Positions 18,112 through 26,064 of a stretch of 64,000 bases of DNA are shown one piece after another. The notes beneath the pieces are model-generated. The model ran no database searches and was not told the origin of the DNA. It worked only from the letters and a program-made list of their open reading frames with translations. Every line of letters begins with the position of its first letter. The first letter of the stretch is position 1. Both the position numbers and the translations under genes were made by a program. This DNA comes from Vibrio orientalis CIP 102891 = ATCC 33934 (GTDB taxonomy: Bacteria; Pseudomonadota; Gammaproteobacteria; Enterobacterales; Vibrionaceae): positions 372,001 through 436,000 of the forward strand of contig NZ_ACZV01000005.1 of assembly GCF_000176235.1 (NCBI RefSeq), written 5' to 3'.

Positions 18112-20232
18112 ATGAGTTATCTTGCCTTAGCGCGAAAGTGGCGACCTACGAAGTTTAATGAAGTCGTTGGTCAAGCCCACGTTTTAACAGCACTTGAAAA
18201 TGCTTTAGCCCAGAACCGTTTACACCACGCGTACCTGTTTAGTGGCACACGGGGGGTCGGTAAAACATCGATCGGACGTTTGTTTGCTAAAGGGTTGAAT
18301 TGTGAAACAGGTATTACCGCAAATCCATGTGGTACGTGTGATACTTGTAAAGAGATAGACGAAGGTCGTTTTGTCGATTTATTGGAAATCGATGCGGCTT
18401 CTCGCACTAAGGTTGAAGATACTCGTGAACTACTGGACAACGTTCAGTACAAGCCTGCACGTGGCCGTTTTAAGGTTTACCTTATCGATGAAGTCCACAT
18501 GCTTTCGCGCCACAGTTTCAATGCACTGCTAAAGACGCTCGAAGAGCCGCCTGAGTATGTGAAGTTCTTGTTGGCCACAACCGATCCTCAAAAACTGCCG
18601 GTGACGATTTTATCGCGTTGCCTTCAGTTCCATTTGAAGCCAATCAGTGTTGATACTATTCATGAGCAGCTTGATCATATTCTAAAAGAAGAGCAAGTAA
18701 GCGCCGAAGCGCGCGCCTTGGGTATGATTTCTCATGCCGCTGATGGCAGTATGCGCGATGCTTTGAGTTTAACGGACCAAGCCATTGCACTTGGTAATGG
18801 TCAAGTTATCACAGATAGCGTTGCACACATGCTCGGCACGTTAGATACCGACCAAGCATTGCACTTACTTGAAGCCATCAGCTCTAAGCAAGCTCAGACC
18901 GCTATGGAATGTATCTCTGCACTGGCTCAAAATGGCGTAGAGTGGGATGGGTTACTTCAACAATTATCGACTCAATTACATCGCCTAGCGATGTATCAAG
19001 CTCTACCTGCAACACTAGACCAAGCTCAACCGGACGCTGAAAAAATTGAACTGTTAAGTCGTGCTTTAAGCCCGCAAGATGTTCAACTGTACTATCAGAT
19101 TGCGTTGAAAGGCCGAGAAGACCTGCCTTTGGCACCGTCTGAACGTATTGGTCTAGAGATGGTTATTCTGCGAATGATGGCATTTAGACCTGCGTCTAAA
19201 CCTCAGGCGAACGTGATTTCGACTGATGCAGAGCCACAGGTTGCTAGTGCGCCAGTAGCGGCGTCACAGCCGGCGCCGAAGCCTCAGCTTGCTTCTGCAC
19301 CTCAAGCTCCGCAGACTCCAGCTCCTAAGAATATGGCATCTGAGAGCCCTGTGCCGCCAACGCAAGGTTACGATGCGCCTCCAATGGATTACATGCCAGA
19401 ACCACCGCCGCACTATGATGAACCTCAATATATGCCACCACCAGAGCAATATGGTTCGATGCAGGAAGCGCCGCAGTCTCAACCGATGACTCGTCCACAA
19501 TCTGATGCGCGTTCATCCTCACCGGTGAGTGGCTTGAGGCATCAATTGCGTTCTCAGCGTAAAGGTATTAATCCTACTCAGGGTAATTCGCCAAAAAAGG
19601 CTAATGCGACATCTGCAAAATCAGAGTCTGTTCTTGACCGTGTAGCTAAGAAACACGCTGGAGCAGGGCAGGTGTCGCCATTATCAAGCCATAATCCAAA
19701 CGTGGCACCTGAACCCGCAAAGAATGAGCCTTATCAGTGGAAGCCAAGCCTCCCACAGACTAAAAAAGAGACTCTCGAACTAACGCCAACACTACTCAAA
19801 AAGGCGTTAGAACATGAAAAAACACCGGAAATGGTGCAAAAGCTAGTCGATGAGAGCTTGAACCAAAGTGACTGGGCCAAACTTATCAGTCAGCTCAATA
19901 CAGCGAAGCTAACAGAGCAATTAGCGCTGAACTCTTGGTATGAGAAAAGTGGCTCTACTATCGCTTTAACACTACGATCAACACAGGCGCACTTAAATAC
20001 CGATAGGGCCCAAAGTGAGCTGCTTGGCGAGCTAAACCGAGTCTTAGGCGAAGAATGTCAATTAAGTGTTGTAGTCGGTGATAGTGGAGAAACCCCGCTT
20101 GAGTTAAGAGATAAACTCTACCAAGGTCGACTGCAACAGGCATTTACTAGCTTAGAAAATGATCCGCATGTGCAATTTATCGAAAAGCGATTTGCGGCAG
20201 AGTTAGACACTGAGAGTGTAAGGCCAATTTAA
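18112..20232 (+). CDS. dnaX: DNA polymerase III subunits tau and gamma
   Basis: The full 706-residue product is tau, the clamp-loader motor and organiser of the replisome. The N-terminal AAA+ part has Walker A GTRGVGKT (about 45-52), a zinc module (CETGITANPCGTCDTC), DEVHML (Walker B) and LSRCLQFHLK (sensor region). A long Pro/Gln/Ala-rich linker spans about 365-470, longer than in E. coli. The C-terminal domains bind DnaB and the polymerase. An exact A-AAA-AAG slippery heptamer at 19593-19599 lies in frame and leads after two codons to a -1 frame stop, so the shorter gamma form (about 497 residues) is probably made by frameshifting. Confidence 0.96.
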   Translation: MSYLALARKWRPTKFNEVVGQAHVLTALENALAQNRLHHAYLFSGTRGVGKTSIGRLFAKGLNCETGITANPCGTCDTCKEIDEGRFVDLLEIDAASRTKVEDTRELLDNVQYKPARGRFKVYLIDEVHMLSRHSFNALLKTLEEPPEYVKFLLATTDPQKLPVTILSRCLQFHLKPISVDTIHEQLDHILKEEQVSAEARALGMISHAADGSMRDALSLTDQAIALGNGQVITDSVAHMLGTLDTDQALHLLEAISSKQAQTAMECISALAQNGVEWDGLLQQLSTQLHRLAMYQALPATLDQAQPDAEKIELLSRALSPQDVQLYYQIALKGREDLPLAPSERIGLEMVILRMMAFRPASKPQANVISTDAEPQVASAPVAASQPAPKPQLASAPQAPQTPAPKNMASESPVPPTQGYDAPPMDYMPEPPPHYDEPQYMPPPEQYGSMQEAPQSQPMTRPQSDARSSSPVSGLRHQLRSQRKGINPTQGNSPKKANATSAKSESVLDRVAKKHAGAGQVSPLSSHNPNVAPEPAKNEPYQWKPSLPQTKKETLELTPTLLKKALEHEKTPEMVQKLVDESLNQSDWAKLISQLNTAKLTEQLALNSWYEKSGSTIALTLRSTQAHLNTDRAQSELLGELNRVLGEECQLSVVVGDSGETPLELRDKLYQGRLQQAFTSLENDPHVQFIEKRFAAELDTESVRPI
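19580..19604 (+). promoter_or_regulatory. Programmed -1 ribosomal frameshift site in dnaX
   Basis: The heptamer A AAA AAG (19593-19599) is in the same phase as in E. coli dnaX (here CCA AAA AAG, codons 494-496). After slipping, the ribosome reads GGC then TAA (19602-19604). A Shine-Dalgarno-like AGGG (19580-19583) lies 9 bases before the heptamer, close to the stimulatory site known from E. coli. I see no strong downstream hairpin, so the efficiency is uncertain. Confidence 0.8.
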
Positions 20233-20305
20233 TTTGAGGGGTTGAAACTATTTGGCTTCAGCCCAATCTAATAACGAAACAAGCTAAATAACCAGAGAGA
20301 TAAAC

Positions 20306-20635
20306 ATGTTTGGTAAAGGCGGTATGGGCAATCTAATGAAGCAAGCCCAGCAAATGCAAGATCGCATGCAAAAGCTTCAAGAAGAAATCGCTAATATGGA
20401 AGTAACCGGTGAATCTGGTGCTGGCCTAGTGAAAGTAACGATTACTGGTAGTCACAGTGTTCGTCGTGTTGAAATTGACGAGAGTCTAATGGAAGACGAC
20501 AAAGAAATGCTAGAAGATTTGATCGCTGCTGCATTTAACGATGCGGCGCGTCGTGTTGAGGAAACTCAAAAAGAAAAAATGGCAGGCGTAACTGGCGGTA
20601 TGCAACTACCACCAGGCATGAAGATGCCATTCTAA
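20306..20635 (+). CDS. ybaB: YbaB/EbfC family nucleoid-associated protein
   Basis: The 109-residue protein starts [20 protein letters not shown], the standard Met/Gln-rich coiled coil, followed by the beta-rich core [16 protein letters not shown] and a helical C-terminus ending in PPGMKMPF. It is a dimeric DNA-binding protein. It sits between dnaX and recR, the conserved dnaX-ybaB-recR order, and is probably in one operon with them. Confidence 0.96.
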   Translation: MFGKGGMGNLMKQAQQMQDRMQKLQEEIANMEVTGESGAGLVKVTITGSHSVRRVEIDESLMEDDKEMLEDLIAAAFNDAARRVEETQKEKMAGVTGGMQLPPGMKMPF

Positions 20636-20649
20636 TTGAGTAAAAGTTA

Positions 20650-21252
20650 ATGCGCACCAGTCATATGCTGGAGCAATTGATGGAGGCCTTACGCTGTCTA
20701 CCTGGGGTTGGCCCCAAGTCGGCGCAGCGTATGGCCTTTCATTTGTTACAGCGAGATAGAAAAGGCGGATTGCAGTTAGCGGATGCGCTCAGTCAGTCAA
20801 TGACCGAAATTGGTCACTGCAGTGAATGTCGAACTTTTACAGAAGAAGAAGTTTGTCATATCTGTACCAATCCCAAACGACAAGAAAACGGCCAAATGTG
20901 TGTGGTAGAAAGCCCGGCAGATATTGCTGCGGTAGAAGCAACTGGTCAGTTCTCAGGGCGTTATTTTGTGTTGATGGGGCATCTATCGCCATTAGATGGA
21001 ATTGGCCCTAGTGATATTGGCCTAGACGTGCTCGATTACCGTCTTCGTCGTGGAGATATTACGGAAGTGATTCTAGCGACCAATCCGACAGTTGAAGGCG
21101 AAGCGACGGCTCATTATATAGCAGAGCTTTGTCGTGAACATCAGGTTTCTGCAAGCCGAATTGCTCATGGTGTCCCTGTTGGTGGTGAACTAGAGTTAGT
21201 TGACGGTACAACTTTGTCGCATTCATTACTCGGAAGGCAAAAGCTGTCCTAA
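20650..21252 (+). CDS. recR: Recombination mediator protein RecR
   Basis: This 200-residue protein has an N-terminal helix-hairpin-helix ([20 protein letters not shown]), a four-cysteine zinc finger ([16 protein letters not shown], about 57-72), a Toprim domain ([20 protein letters not shown]) and a C-terminal Walker B-like region. RecR with RecO/RecF loads RecA at single-strand gaps. The start is 14 bases after the ybaB stop. All motifs are intact. Confidence 0.97.
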   Translation: MRTSHMLEQLMEALRCLPGVGPKSAQRMAFHLLQRDRKGGLQLADALSQSMTEIGHCSECRTFTEEEVCHICTNPKRQENGQMCVVESPADIAAVEATGQFSGRYFVLMGHLSPLDGIGPSDIGLDVLDYRLRRGDITEVILATNPTVEGEATAHYIAELCREHQVSASRIAHGVPVGGELELVDGTTLSHSLLGRQKLS

Positions 21253-21254
21253 AT

Positions 21255-21283
21255 AAAAAACCGCATCTACTGCGGTTTTTTTG
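21255..21283 (+). terminator. Terminator after recR
   Basis: The stem AAAAAACCGCA/TGCGGTTTTTT has a 5-base loop and a T-run. It ends the dnaX-ybaB-recR transcript. Confidence 0.92.
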
Positions 21284-21323
21284 TATCTGAAAAAACACCA
21301 TGGGCAAATTATTGCCCGCGCTA

Positions 21324-21572
21324 TCAGGTGATACTTTCTAGCTCTGTAATATTGTCCAAAGCTTGCTGAGTTGTAGCGCCACATATAATTGGGCATGCCT
21401 TAAATTGGTGACACACCTTAGGTCTCTCTGATTTTCCAAACAGATTGCATAGATTCTTATCATTGAGCTGAACGCAGCGCACTCCAGCAGGTTTGCCGTT
21501 TGGCATACCTGGAATAGGAGATGAAATACTCGGAGCAACACAACATGCTCCACATCCTAATCGACAATCCAT
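21324..21572 (-). CDS. YkgJ-type cysteine cluster protein
   Basis: The 82-residue protein begins MDCRLGCGACCVAP (CXXXCXXCC), with later cysteines in GVRCVQLNDKNLCNLF, VCHQF and CPIICG, the pattern of the YkgJ/UPF0153 metal-binding family. The function is unknown; the cysteines probably bind zinc or an iron-sulphur cluster. It is the last ordinary gene before the T6SS cluster. A longer family member (YcgN) is the first gene after the cluster, which is curious. Confidence 0.85.
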   Translation of the reverse strand: MDCRLGCGACCVAPSISSPIPGMPNGKPAGVRCVQLNDKNLCNLFGKSERPKVCHQFKACPIICGATTQQALDNITELESIT

Positions 21573-21960
21573 TCCACTGACCTCATGAAAATTAAGCGGG
21601 CGATACTAACACAGACTGCCATACTGTTCACGTTATTATATACATTAGTAATATATGTTTTATTGGGAATATTCCCAATTTGTTAATTAAAAATTAATGA
21701 CTACTTCCAAAATAATTATTTTTTATTTTATAAATCTGTCACTAATAATGTTCTAATTTATCTGTAGGCATATAAATAATAATTAAATTAATAAGTGCTT
21801 TCTTCTGTGAAATTGATATGTTTATTATTTAAAGGCTCTTGGGCAAGAGTTGGAAATATATTACTTATTCTGAGTAACTTGTTGCCTAATGCACAAAAAA
21901 TAAGTTAGAGTCTCTGCCTGAATCTGACGTAATTATTAACTTTTCGTACAAAATAATACT
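21573..21960. other. AT-rich spacer before the T6SS operon, with an 18-bp palindrome
   Basis: These are about 390 bases without a gene and clearly more AT-rich than the surroundings. It contains the perfect palindrome ATTGGGAATATTCCCAAT at 21662-21679, a likely protein-binding site about 90 bases before the YkgJ gene and about 300 bases before the sigma-54 promoter. The region may carry the promoter of the YkgJ gene and binding sites for T6SS regulators. I found no RNA terminator or open frame in it. Confidence 0.6.
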
Positions 21961-21976
21961 TGGTTTGATATTTGCT
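21961..21976 (+). promoter_or_regulatory. Sigma-54 (-24/-12) promoter of the T6SS operon
   Basis: TGGTTT-GATAT-TTGCT has GG (21962-21963) and GC (21974-21975) exactly 10 bases apart, the invariant geometry of sigma-54 promoters (consensus TGGCAC-N5-TTGCW; the CAC part is TTT here). It lies 42 bases before the PAAR start codon. The cluster encodes its own sigma-54 activator, VasH. Confidence 0.65.
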
Positions 21977-22017
21977 TTAGAGGCAGTGCTGAAGGATTAA
22001 ATGGCTAGGAGATAGAA

Positions 22018-22302
22018 ATGGGCAAAGCAGCTCTTGTTGGACATATTGGTACTGGCCATGACGGATTTCCACCGACACCCATTATATCGGGTTCGGGAAC
22101 GGTAAAAGTAGATGGTATTTCAGTTGCCCGTTTAGGAGACCCCTTAGAGGCGCACGACAAACCTAAAAACCCTAAACATGACAGGGCGATATCCTCAGGC
22201 TCAGCAAGCGTAAAAATTGACGGTAAACCAGCCGCGAGAATAGGTGACTCTGTCAGTTGTGGTGGTGTTTTACAAGGAGGAAGCAGTGTTAACATTGGCT
22301 AG
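22018..22302 (+). CDS. PAAR-domain T6SS spike tip protein
   Basis: The 94-residue protein is a single PAAR domain with repeated beta elements (GTVKVDGISVARLGDP, then ASVKIDGKPAARIGDS) and His/Cys residues (GHIGTGHDG, SVSCGG) suited to binding the structural zinc. PAAR proteins cap the VgrG spike and sharpen it. It has no extra toxin or adaptor domain, so it is not itself an effector. ATG 22018 has AGGAG six bases upstream. It is first in the T6SS operon, the position of VCA0105 in V. cholerae. Confidence 0.93.
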   Translation: MGKAALVGHIGTGHDGFPPTPIISGSGTVKVDGISVARLGDPLEAHDKPKNPKHDRAISSGSASVKIDGKPAARIGDSVSCGGVLQGGSSVNIG

Positions 22303-23326
22303 TTACTTACTTGATACATTAGTCAAAAAGACACTTGTTACACTGGCTTTTATTATCTGGCTTTCTTCTTCGGCTATTGGGAAAGAAATGTACGATGTTA
22401 GTACGTTGACACCTAATGAAGCCTATGAATATGGTGAGCTTTTACGAGTTCAGCTAAAAAATAATGCCGCATTAGAATACTTGAAATTTGCCGCTGACGC
22501 TGGTCACGCTAACGCGAGCTATGTCTACGCGAGCGAGCTTAAGAGAAAGCGTTCTTCTCATCAGGAAGATGATTCTTATCAACAATACATGATGCTTGCA
22601 GCGAGCAATGGCAGCCTAGCAGCTAAGCGCTACCTATACACTAGAGCTGATTGGTTAAGCATTGCAGAAAAGGCGAAGCTGCGTGATGAATACCATGACC
22701 AATTGATAGAGCTAGGTGCCACTGAGCCGAGCTTTGCGTACTTCAGACTATCCCAGTATTACTATCAAGATAACGACGAGTTATCTGATTACTATTTAGA
22801 AAAAGCGCAACAGTTTGATGTAGCAAAAGCTTTTATGGAAGAAGGTGAAAGAATTAAAAGTGGTCATAAAAGTTTCATTTTTCAAGCCAAAGGAGAGCGG
22901 GCTATGCTACGCCAATACGTTAAGGCCGCTGAGTTAGGCTATATACCCGCGATTAGGCGTATTGTCACGATCTTCGAATCGGAAAGTGACTTTAAACAAG
23001 CTTTGGTTTGGCGCGAAAAAGCGTTAGAAAATGGAGATTTAACCTCTCTAATATCACTTTCAAGAATCTATCGAGGCGAGAGTGATCAGTACAGTTTTGT
23101 TGGTATAGATTTAGTTAGATCAAAGGCGTACCTAGAAGTGTTTTTGCAATCAGCAGGTAGAGATTTATTACCATCTTTATATTCTCAAGCTGAAGATGAT
23201 TTTTCTAAACTGACAAAACTAACAGATAAAGAACAAGCAAAGGAATCTGATTACATTAGAAGTTCCTTATTATCAAAGAAAGACTTTATTAGATATGACG
23301 AAGTATTAGACAGTGTCCAGTACTAA
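22286..23326 (+). CDS. Sel1-like repeat protein of the T6SS operon, exported
   Basis: The 346-residue protein has a GTG start at 22286 and a perfect AAGGAGG ribosome site 5 bases upstream, inside the PAAR gene, which it overlaps by 17 bases. Residues about 1-36 contain a hydrophobic stretch (LVTLAFIIWLSSSAIGKE) that looks like a signal peptide or anchor. The rest is helical, with Sel1/TPR-like units (AALEYLKFAADAGHANASYV, and later ALVWREKALENGDLTSLISL). It holds the position of VCA0106. Its role is not established: it could be a periplasmic assembly factor or an immunity-like protein. Confidence 0.8.
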   Translation: MLTLASYLLDTLVKKTLVTLAFIIWLSSSAIGKEMYDVSTLTPNEAYEYGELLRVQLKNNAALEYLKFAADAGHANASYVYASELKRKRSSHQEDDSYQQYMMLAASNGSLAAKRYLYTRADWLSIAEKAKLRDEYHDQLIELGATEPSFAYFRLSQYYYQDNDELSDYYLEKAQQFDVAKAFMEEGERIKSGHKSFIFQAKGERAMLRQYVKAAELGYIPAIRRIVTIFESESDFKQALVWREKALENGDLTSLISLSRIYRGESDQYSFVGIDLVRSKAYLEVFLQSAGRDLLPSLYSQAEDDFSKLTKLTDKEQAKESDYIRSSLLSKKDFIRYDEVLDSVQY

Positions 23327-23340
23327 TTAAGAATGTTTTG

Positions 23341-23532
23341 ATGCGATATAACTCATATTTGCGTCGGATTATTCTTACCATTTTCTGGTTACTGTCTTAT
23401 GTTCCGCTTTTAGCAAATGAAGTAATATTCCACACTAATGGATTGGGAATTAAGTTATGTGTATTTTTAATAAATAAGTTTAATTGGCGAAAGAAATTAA
23501 GTTTAATTAATTTATTTTTCTACACTATTTAG
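23341..23532 (+). CDS. Small secretory or membrane ORF between the Sel1 gene and tssB
   Basis: The 63-codon frame starts MRYNSYLRRIILTIFWLLSY and reads as a signal peptide or membrane helix (cut site possible after PLLA) followed by a short basic AT-rich tail ending in LINLFFYTI. It starts 14 bases after the Sel1 gene stop, so it would be read from the same mRNA. Codon use is AT-rich. It may be a genuine small T6SS accessory or the stub of a decayed gene similar to the Sel1 protein. I recognise no family. Confidence 0.4.
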   Translation: MRYNSYLRRIILTIFWLLSYVPLLANEVIFHTNGLGIKLCVFLINKFNWRKKLSLINLFFYTI

Positions 23533-23594
23533 ACTATTAATCCTAATTCAATAAACGTCACCCACCCTGTAAATTAAATCGGAGACCCTTGACT

Positions 23595-24092
23595 ATGTCG
23601 AAGGAAGGAAGCGTTGCACCTAAAGAACGCATTAATATTAAATATATCCCTGCAACTGGCGATGCTCAGGCTGAAATCGAGCTACCACTAAAGACTCTAG
23701 TAGTAGGTGACTTTAAAGGCCATACCGAAGACACGCCTGTTGAGGAGCGCAGTACCGTTTCAGTAGACAAAAATAACTTCGAGTCTGTTATGCGAGAAAG
23801 TGAATTAGGTTTGTCTACGGTCGTCAAAAACAAACTAGGCGACGATGAAAATGCTGATATGCCAGTTGAACTTCGCTTCAACGCTCTTACAGATTTCAAC
23901 CCAGACTCTATCGCTAGCCAAGTCCCTGAGTTGAATAAACTTATTGAGCTAAGAGAAGCCCTAGTAGCGCTAAAAGGACCACTTGGCAACATTCCCGCAT
24001 TCAGAGAGCGCTTGCAGGAACTACTGAGTTCTGAGGAGTCTCGCGACAAGCTACTCAGTGAACTCAACCTCGTTAGTGAAGAAAGTAATTAG
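23595..24092 (+). CDS. tssB: T6SS contractile sheath small subunit TssB (VipA)
   Basis: The 165-residue protein has the family N-terminus ERINIKYIPATGDAQAEIEL, the LKTLVVGDFKG strand, and a C-terminal helical region (PELNKLIELREALVALKGPL). TssB and TssC interlock into the contractile sheath around the Hcp tube. ATG 23595, ten bases after GGAG, is preferred over TTG 23589, which is only four bases from it. It is the first of the core structural genes, 62 bases after the small ORF. Confidence 0.96.
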   Translation: MSKEGSVAPKERINIKYIPATGDAQAEIELPLKTLVVGDFKGHTEDTPVEERSTVSVDKNNFESVMRESELGLSTVVKNKLGDDENADMPVELRFNALTDFNPDSIASQVPELNKLIELREALVALKGPLGNIPAFRERLQELLSSEESRDKLLSELNLVSEESN

Positions 24093-24143
24093 AACAAGTT
24101 AACACGACTAACATTTGTCATTTTGGATTAGGGATACATTTTA

Positions 24144-25616
24144 ATGTCTACAGAATCGGTACTAGAAAGACCACAACTCTCTGAGGGGAGTCTATTAGAT
24201 GAAATTATGGCACAGACCAAGCTCGCACCAAGCGAAGAAGGTTATGACGTTGCCAAAAAAGGAGTTGCCGCGTTTATCGAGAATTTGATTGGTTCACAGC
24301 AAACTGATGAAGCAGTTAACAAATCTCTCGTTGATCAAATGCTTGTTGAACTAGACAAGAAAATCAGCGCGCAAATGGACGAGATTCTGCATGACGAGAA
24401 GTTCCAGCAAATGGAATCAGCTTGGCGCGGCCTGAAGTTACTCGTGGATCGCACGGACTTTGGCGAGAACAATAAAATCGATCTTCTGCATGTAACAAAA
24501 GATGAACTATTAGAAGATTTTGAATTTGCTCCAGAAACAACGCAGTCTGGACTGTATAAACATGTTTACTCATCTGGCTATGGTCAATTTGGTGGTGAGC
24601 CAACGGGCGCAATTGTCGGCAATTTTAGTTTCACCCCTTCAACTCCAGACATGAAGCTACTTCAATATATGGGCGCACTAGGTGCAATGGCTCATGCCCC
24701 GTTCTTATCGAGTGTAGGGCCTGAGTTCTTCGGCTTAGATAGCTATGAAGAGCTACCAAATATTAAAGATGTAAAATCAATCTTTGAAAGCCCTAAATAC
24801 ACCAAGTGGCGTTCACTTCGTGAATCAGAAGATGCGCGTTACCTTGGCCTAACGGCCCCTCGTTTCTTACTGCGTGTTCCTTATGACCCAGTAGAGAATC
24901 CTATCAAATCATTCAATTACGCTGAAAGTGTTGCGGCATCACACGAACATTATCTATGGGGTAATACGGCGTTCGCACTTGCGACAAGACTAACCGATAG
25001 TTTCGCCAAATACCGTTGGTGTCCAAATATTATCGGCCCGCAAAGTGGCGGTGCTGTTGAAGATCTGCCTGTTCACGTATTTGAGTCAATGGGTGCTCTT
25101 CAAGCGAAGATCCCAACAGAAGTGTTGATTACTGATCGTAAAGAGTTTGAATTAGCAGAAGAAGGCTTCATTGCCCTGACTATGCGTAAGGGCAGTGATA
25201 ACGCGGCGTTTTTCTCAGCTAACTCTATCCAAAAGCCGAAGGTATTCCCAAATACCAAAGAAGGTAAAGAGGCCGAGACTAACTATAAGCTTGGTACTCA
25301 GTTGCCTTACATGATGATCATTAACCGCCTAGCGCACTATATCAAAGTGCTACAACGCGAACAGATTGGTTCATGGAAAGAGCGTCAAGATCTTGAGCGA
25401 GAGCTTAACACTTGGATTAAGCAATTTGTCGCGGATCAGGAAAACCCACCAGCAGATGTACGCAGCCGACGTCCACTACGTGCAGCAAAGATTGATGTTG
25501 CTGACGTACAAGGAAACCCTGGTTGGTACCAAGTGTCATTGTCTGTTCGTCCTCACTTTAAGTATATGGGCGCAAACTTTGAACTGTCACTTGTTGGTCG
25601 ACTAGATCAGGCGTAA
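24144..25616 (+). CDS. tssC: T6SS contractile sheath large subunit TssC (VipB)
   Basis: The 490-residue protein has conserved blocks FQQMESAWRGLKLLVDRTDF, GEPTGAIVGNF, PFLSSVGPEFFG and KWRSLRESEDARYLGLTAPR, and the C-terminal sheath strand region (YQVSLSVRPHFKYMGANFEL). It is the main sheath protein; its C-terminal part is recognised by ClpV after contraction. Full length for the family (about 490). It is separated from tssB by 51 bases. Confidence 0.97.
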   Translation: MSTESVLERPQLSEGSLLDEIMAQTKLAPSEEGYDVAKKGVAAFIENLIGSQQTDEAVNKSLVDQMLVELDKKISAQMDEILHDEKFQQMESAWRGLKLLVDRTDFGENNKIDLLHVTKDELLEDFEFAPETTQSGLYKHVYSSGYGQFGGEPTGAIVGNFSFTPSTPDMKLLQYMGALGAMAHAPFLSSVGPEFFGLDSYEELPNIKDVKSIFESPKYTKWRSLRESEDARYLGLTAPRFLLRVPYDPVENPIKSFNYAESVAASHEHYLWGNTAFALATRLTDSFAKYRWCPNIIGPQSGGAVEDLPVHVFESMGALQAKIPTEVLITDRKEFELAEEGFIALTMRKGSDNAAFFSANSIQKPKVFPNTKEGKEAETNYKLGTQLPYMMIINRLAHYIKVLQREQIGSWKERQDLERELNTWIKQFVADQENPPADVRSRRPLRAAKIDVADVQGNPGWYQVSLSVRPHFKYMGANFELSLVGRLDQA

Positions 25617-25621
25617 TTGAA

Positions 25622-26059
25622 ATGACGTACTTTGCACCAGAAGAGAGTACGTTTGGTGTTGGCTTCTTAGAACGTTTAGAAGCCAACTCTGATCCTGTTT
25701 CATTTACTCAAGGTCCTTATCCAACAGATGTGTTGGCTTCGATTAAACGAAATGTCGCTAAAGTCCTCAATACTCGGGTTGGAGGAGCGCAAAGTGCGCC
25801 AACCCTAGGCCTTATCGATTTTAATGATGCCACGCTAGATACCTTAGATTTGTCTTTGAAGGTGAAGTTATCTATTCAAGACTGTCTACGCCAGTTTGAG
25901 CCACGTTTAAAACATATAGAAGTGACCGCTATTTTGGACCGAGATCGCCCACTATCTCTGCAGTTTCGTATCACTGCACAGATAAATAGTGATGCGATAC
26001 ATGACAAGGTTCAATTTAACTTGCTGCTAGACCAGAACAGAAAATATCGAGTGGTTTAA
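25622..26059 (+). CDS. tssE: T6SS baseplate protein TssE (gp25-like)
   Basis: The 145-residue protein has the GPW/gp25 fold: GFLERLEANSDP near the N-terminus, IKRNVAKVLNTRVGGAQSAP, then EPRLKHIEVTAIL, matching the EPR motif of gp25-like proteins. TssE is the baseplate wedge component that nucleates the sheath. It sits 5 bases after tssC and 5 bases before tssF. Confidence 0.94.
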   Translation: MTYFAPEESTFGVGFLERLEANSDPVSFTQGPYPTDVLASIKRNVAKVLNTRVGGAQSAPTLGLIDFNDATLDTLDLSLKVKLSIQDCLRQFEPRLKHIEVTAILDRDRPLSLQFRITAQINSDAIHDKVQFNLLLDQNRKYRVV

Positions 26060-26064
26060 GGAAT

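Noticed and set aside
19264..19500. Overlapping frames in the Pro/Gln linker of dnaX, including an Arg/Trp-rich leftward one
   Set aside because: Low-complexity coding sequence leaves other frames open; they are not genes.
23666..24067. Ser-rich 133-codon frame opposite tssB
   Set aside because: Its composition (Ser/Leu/Thr runs) is what the reverse of Glu/Arg-rich codons gives; tssB itself is certain.
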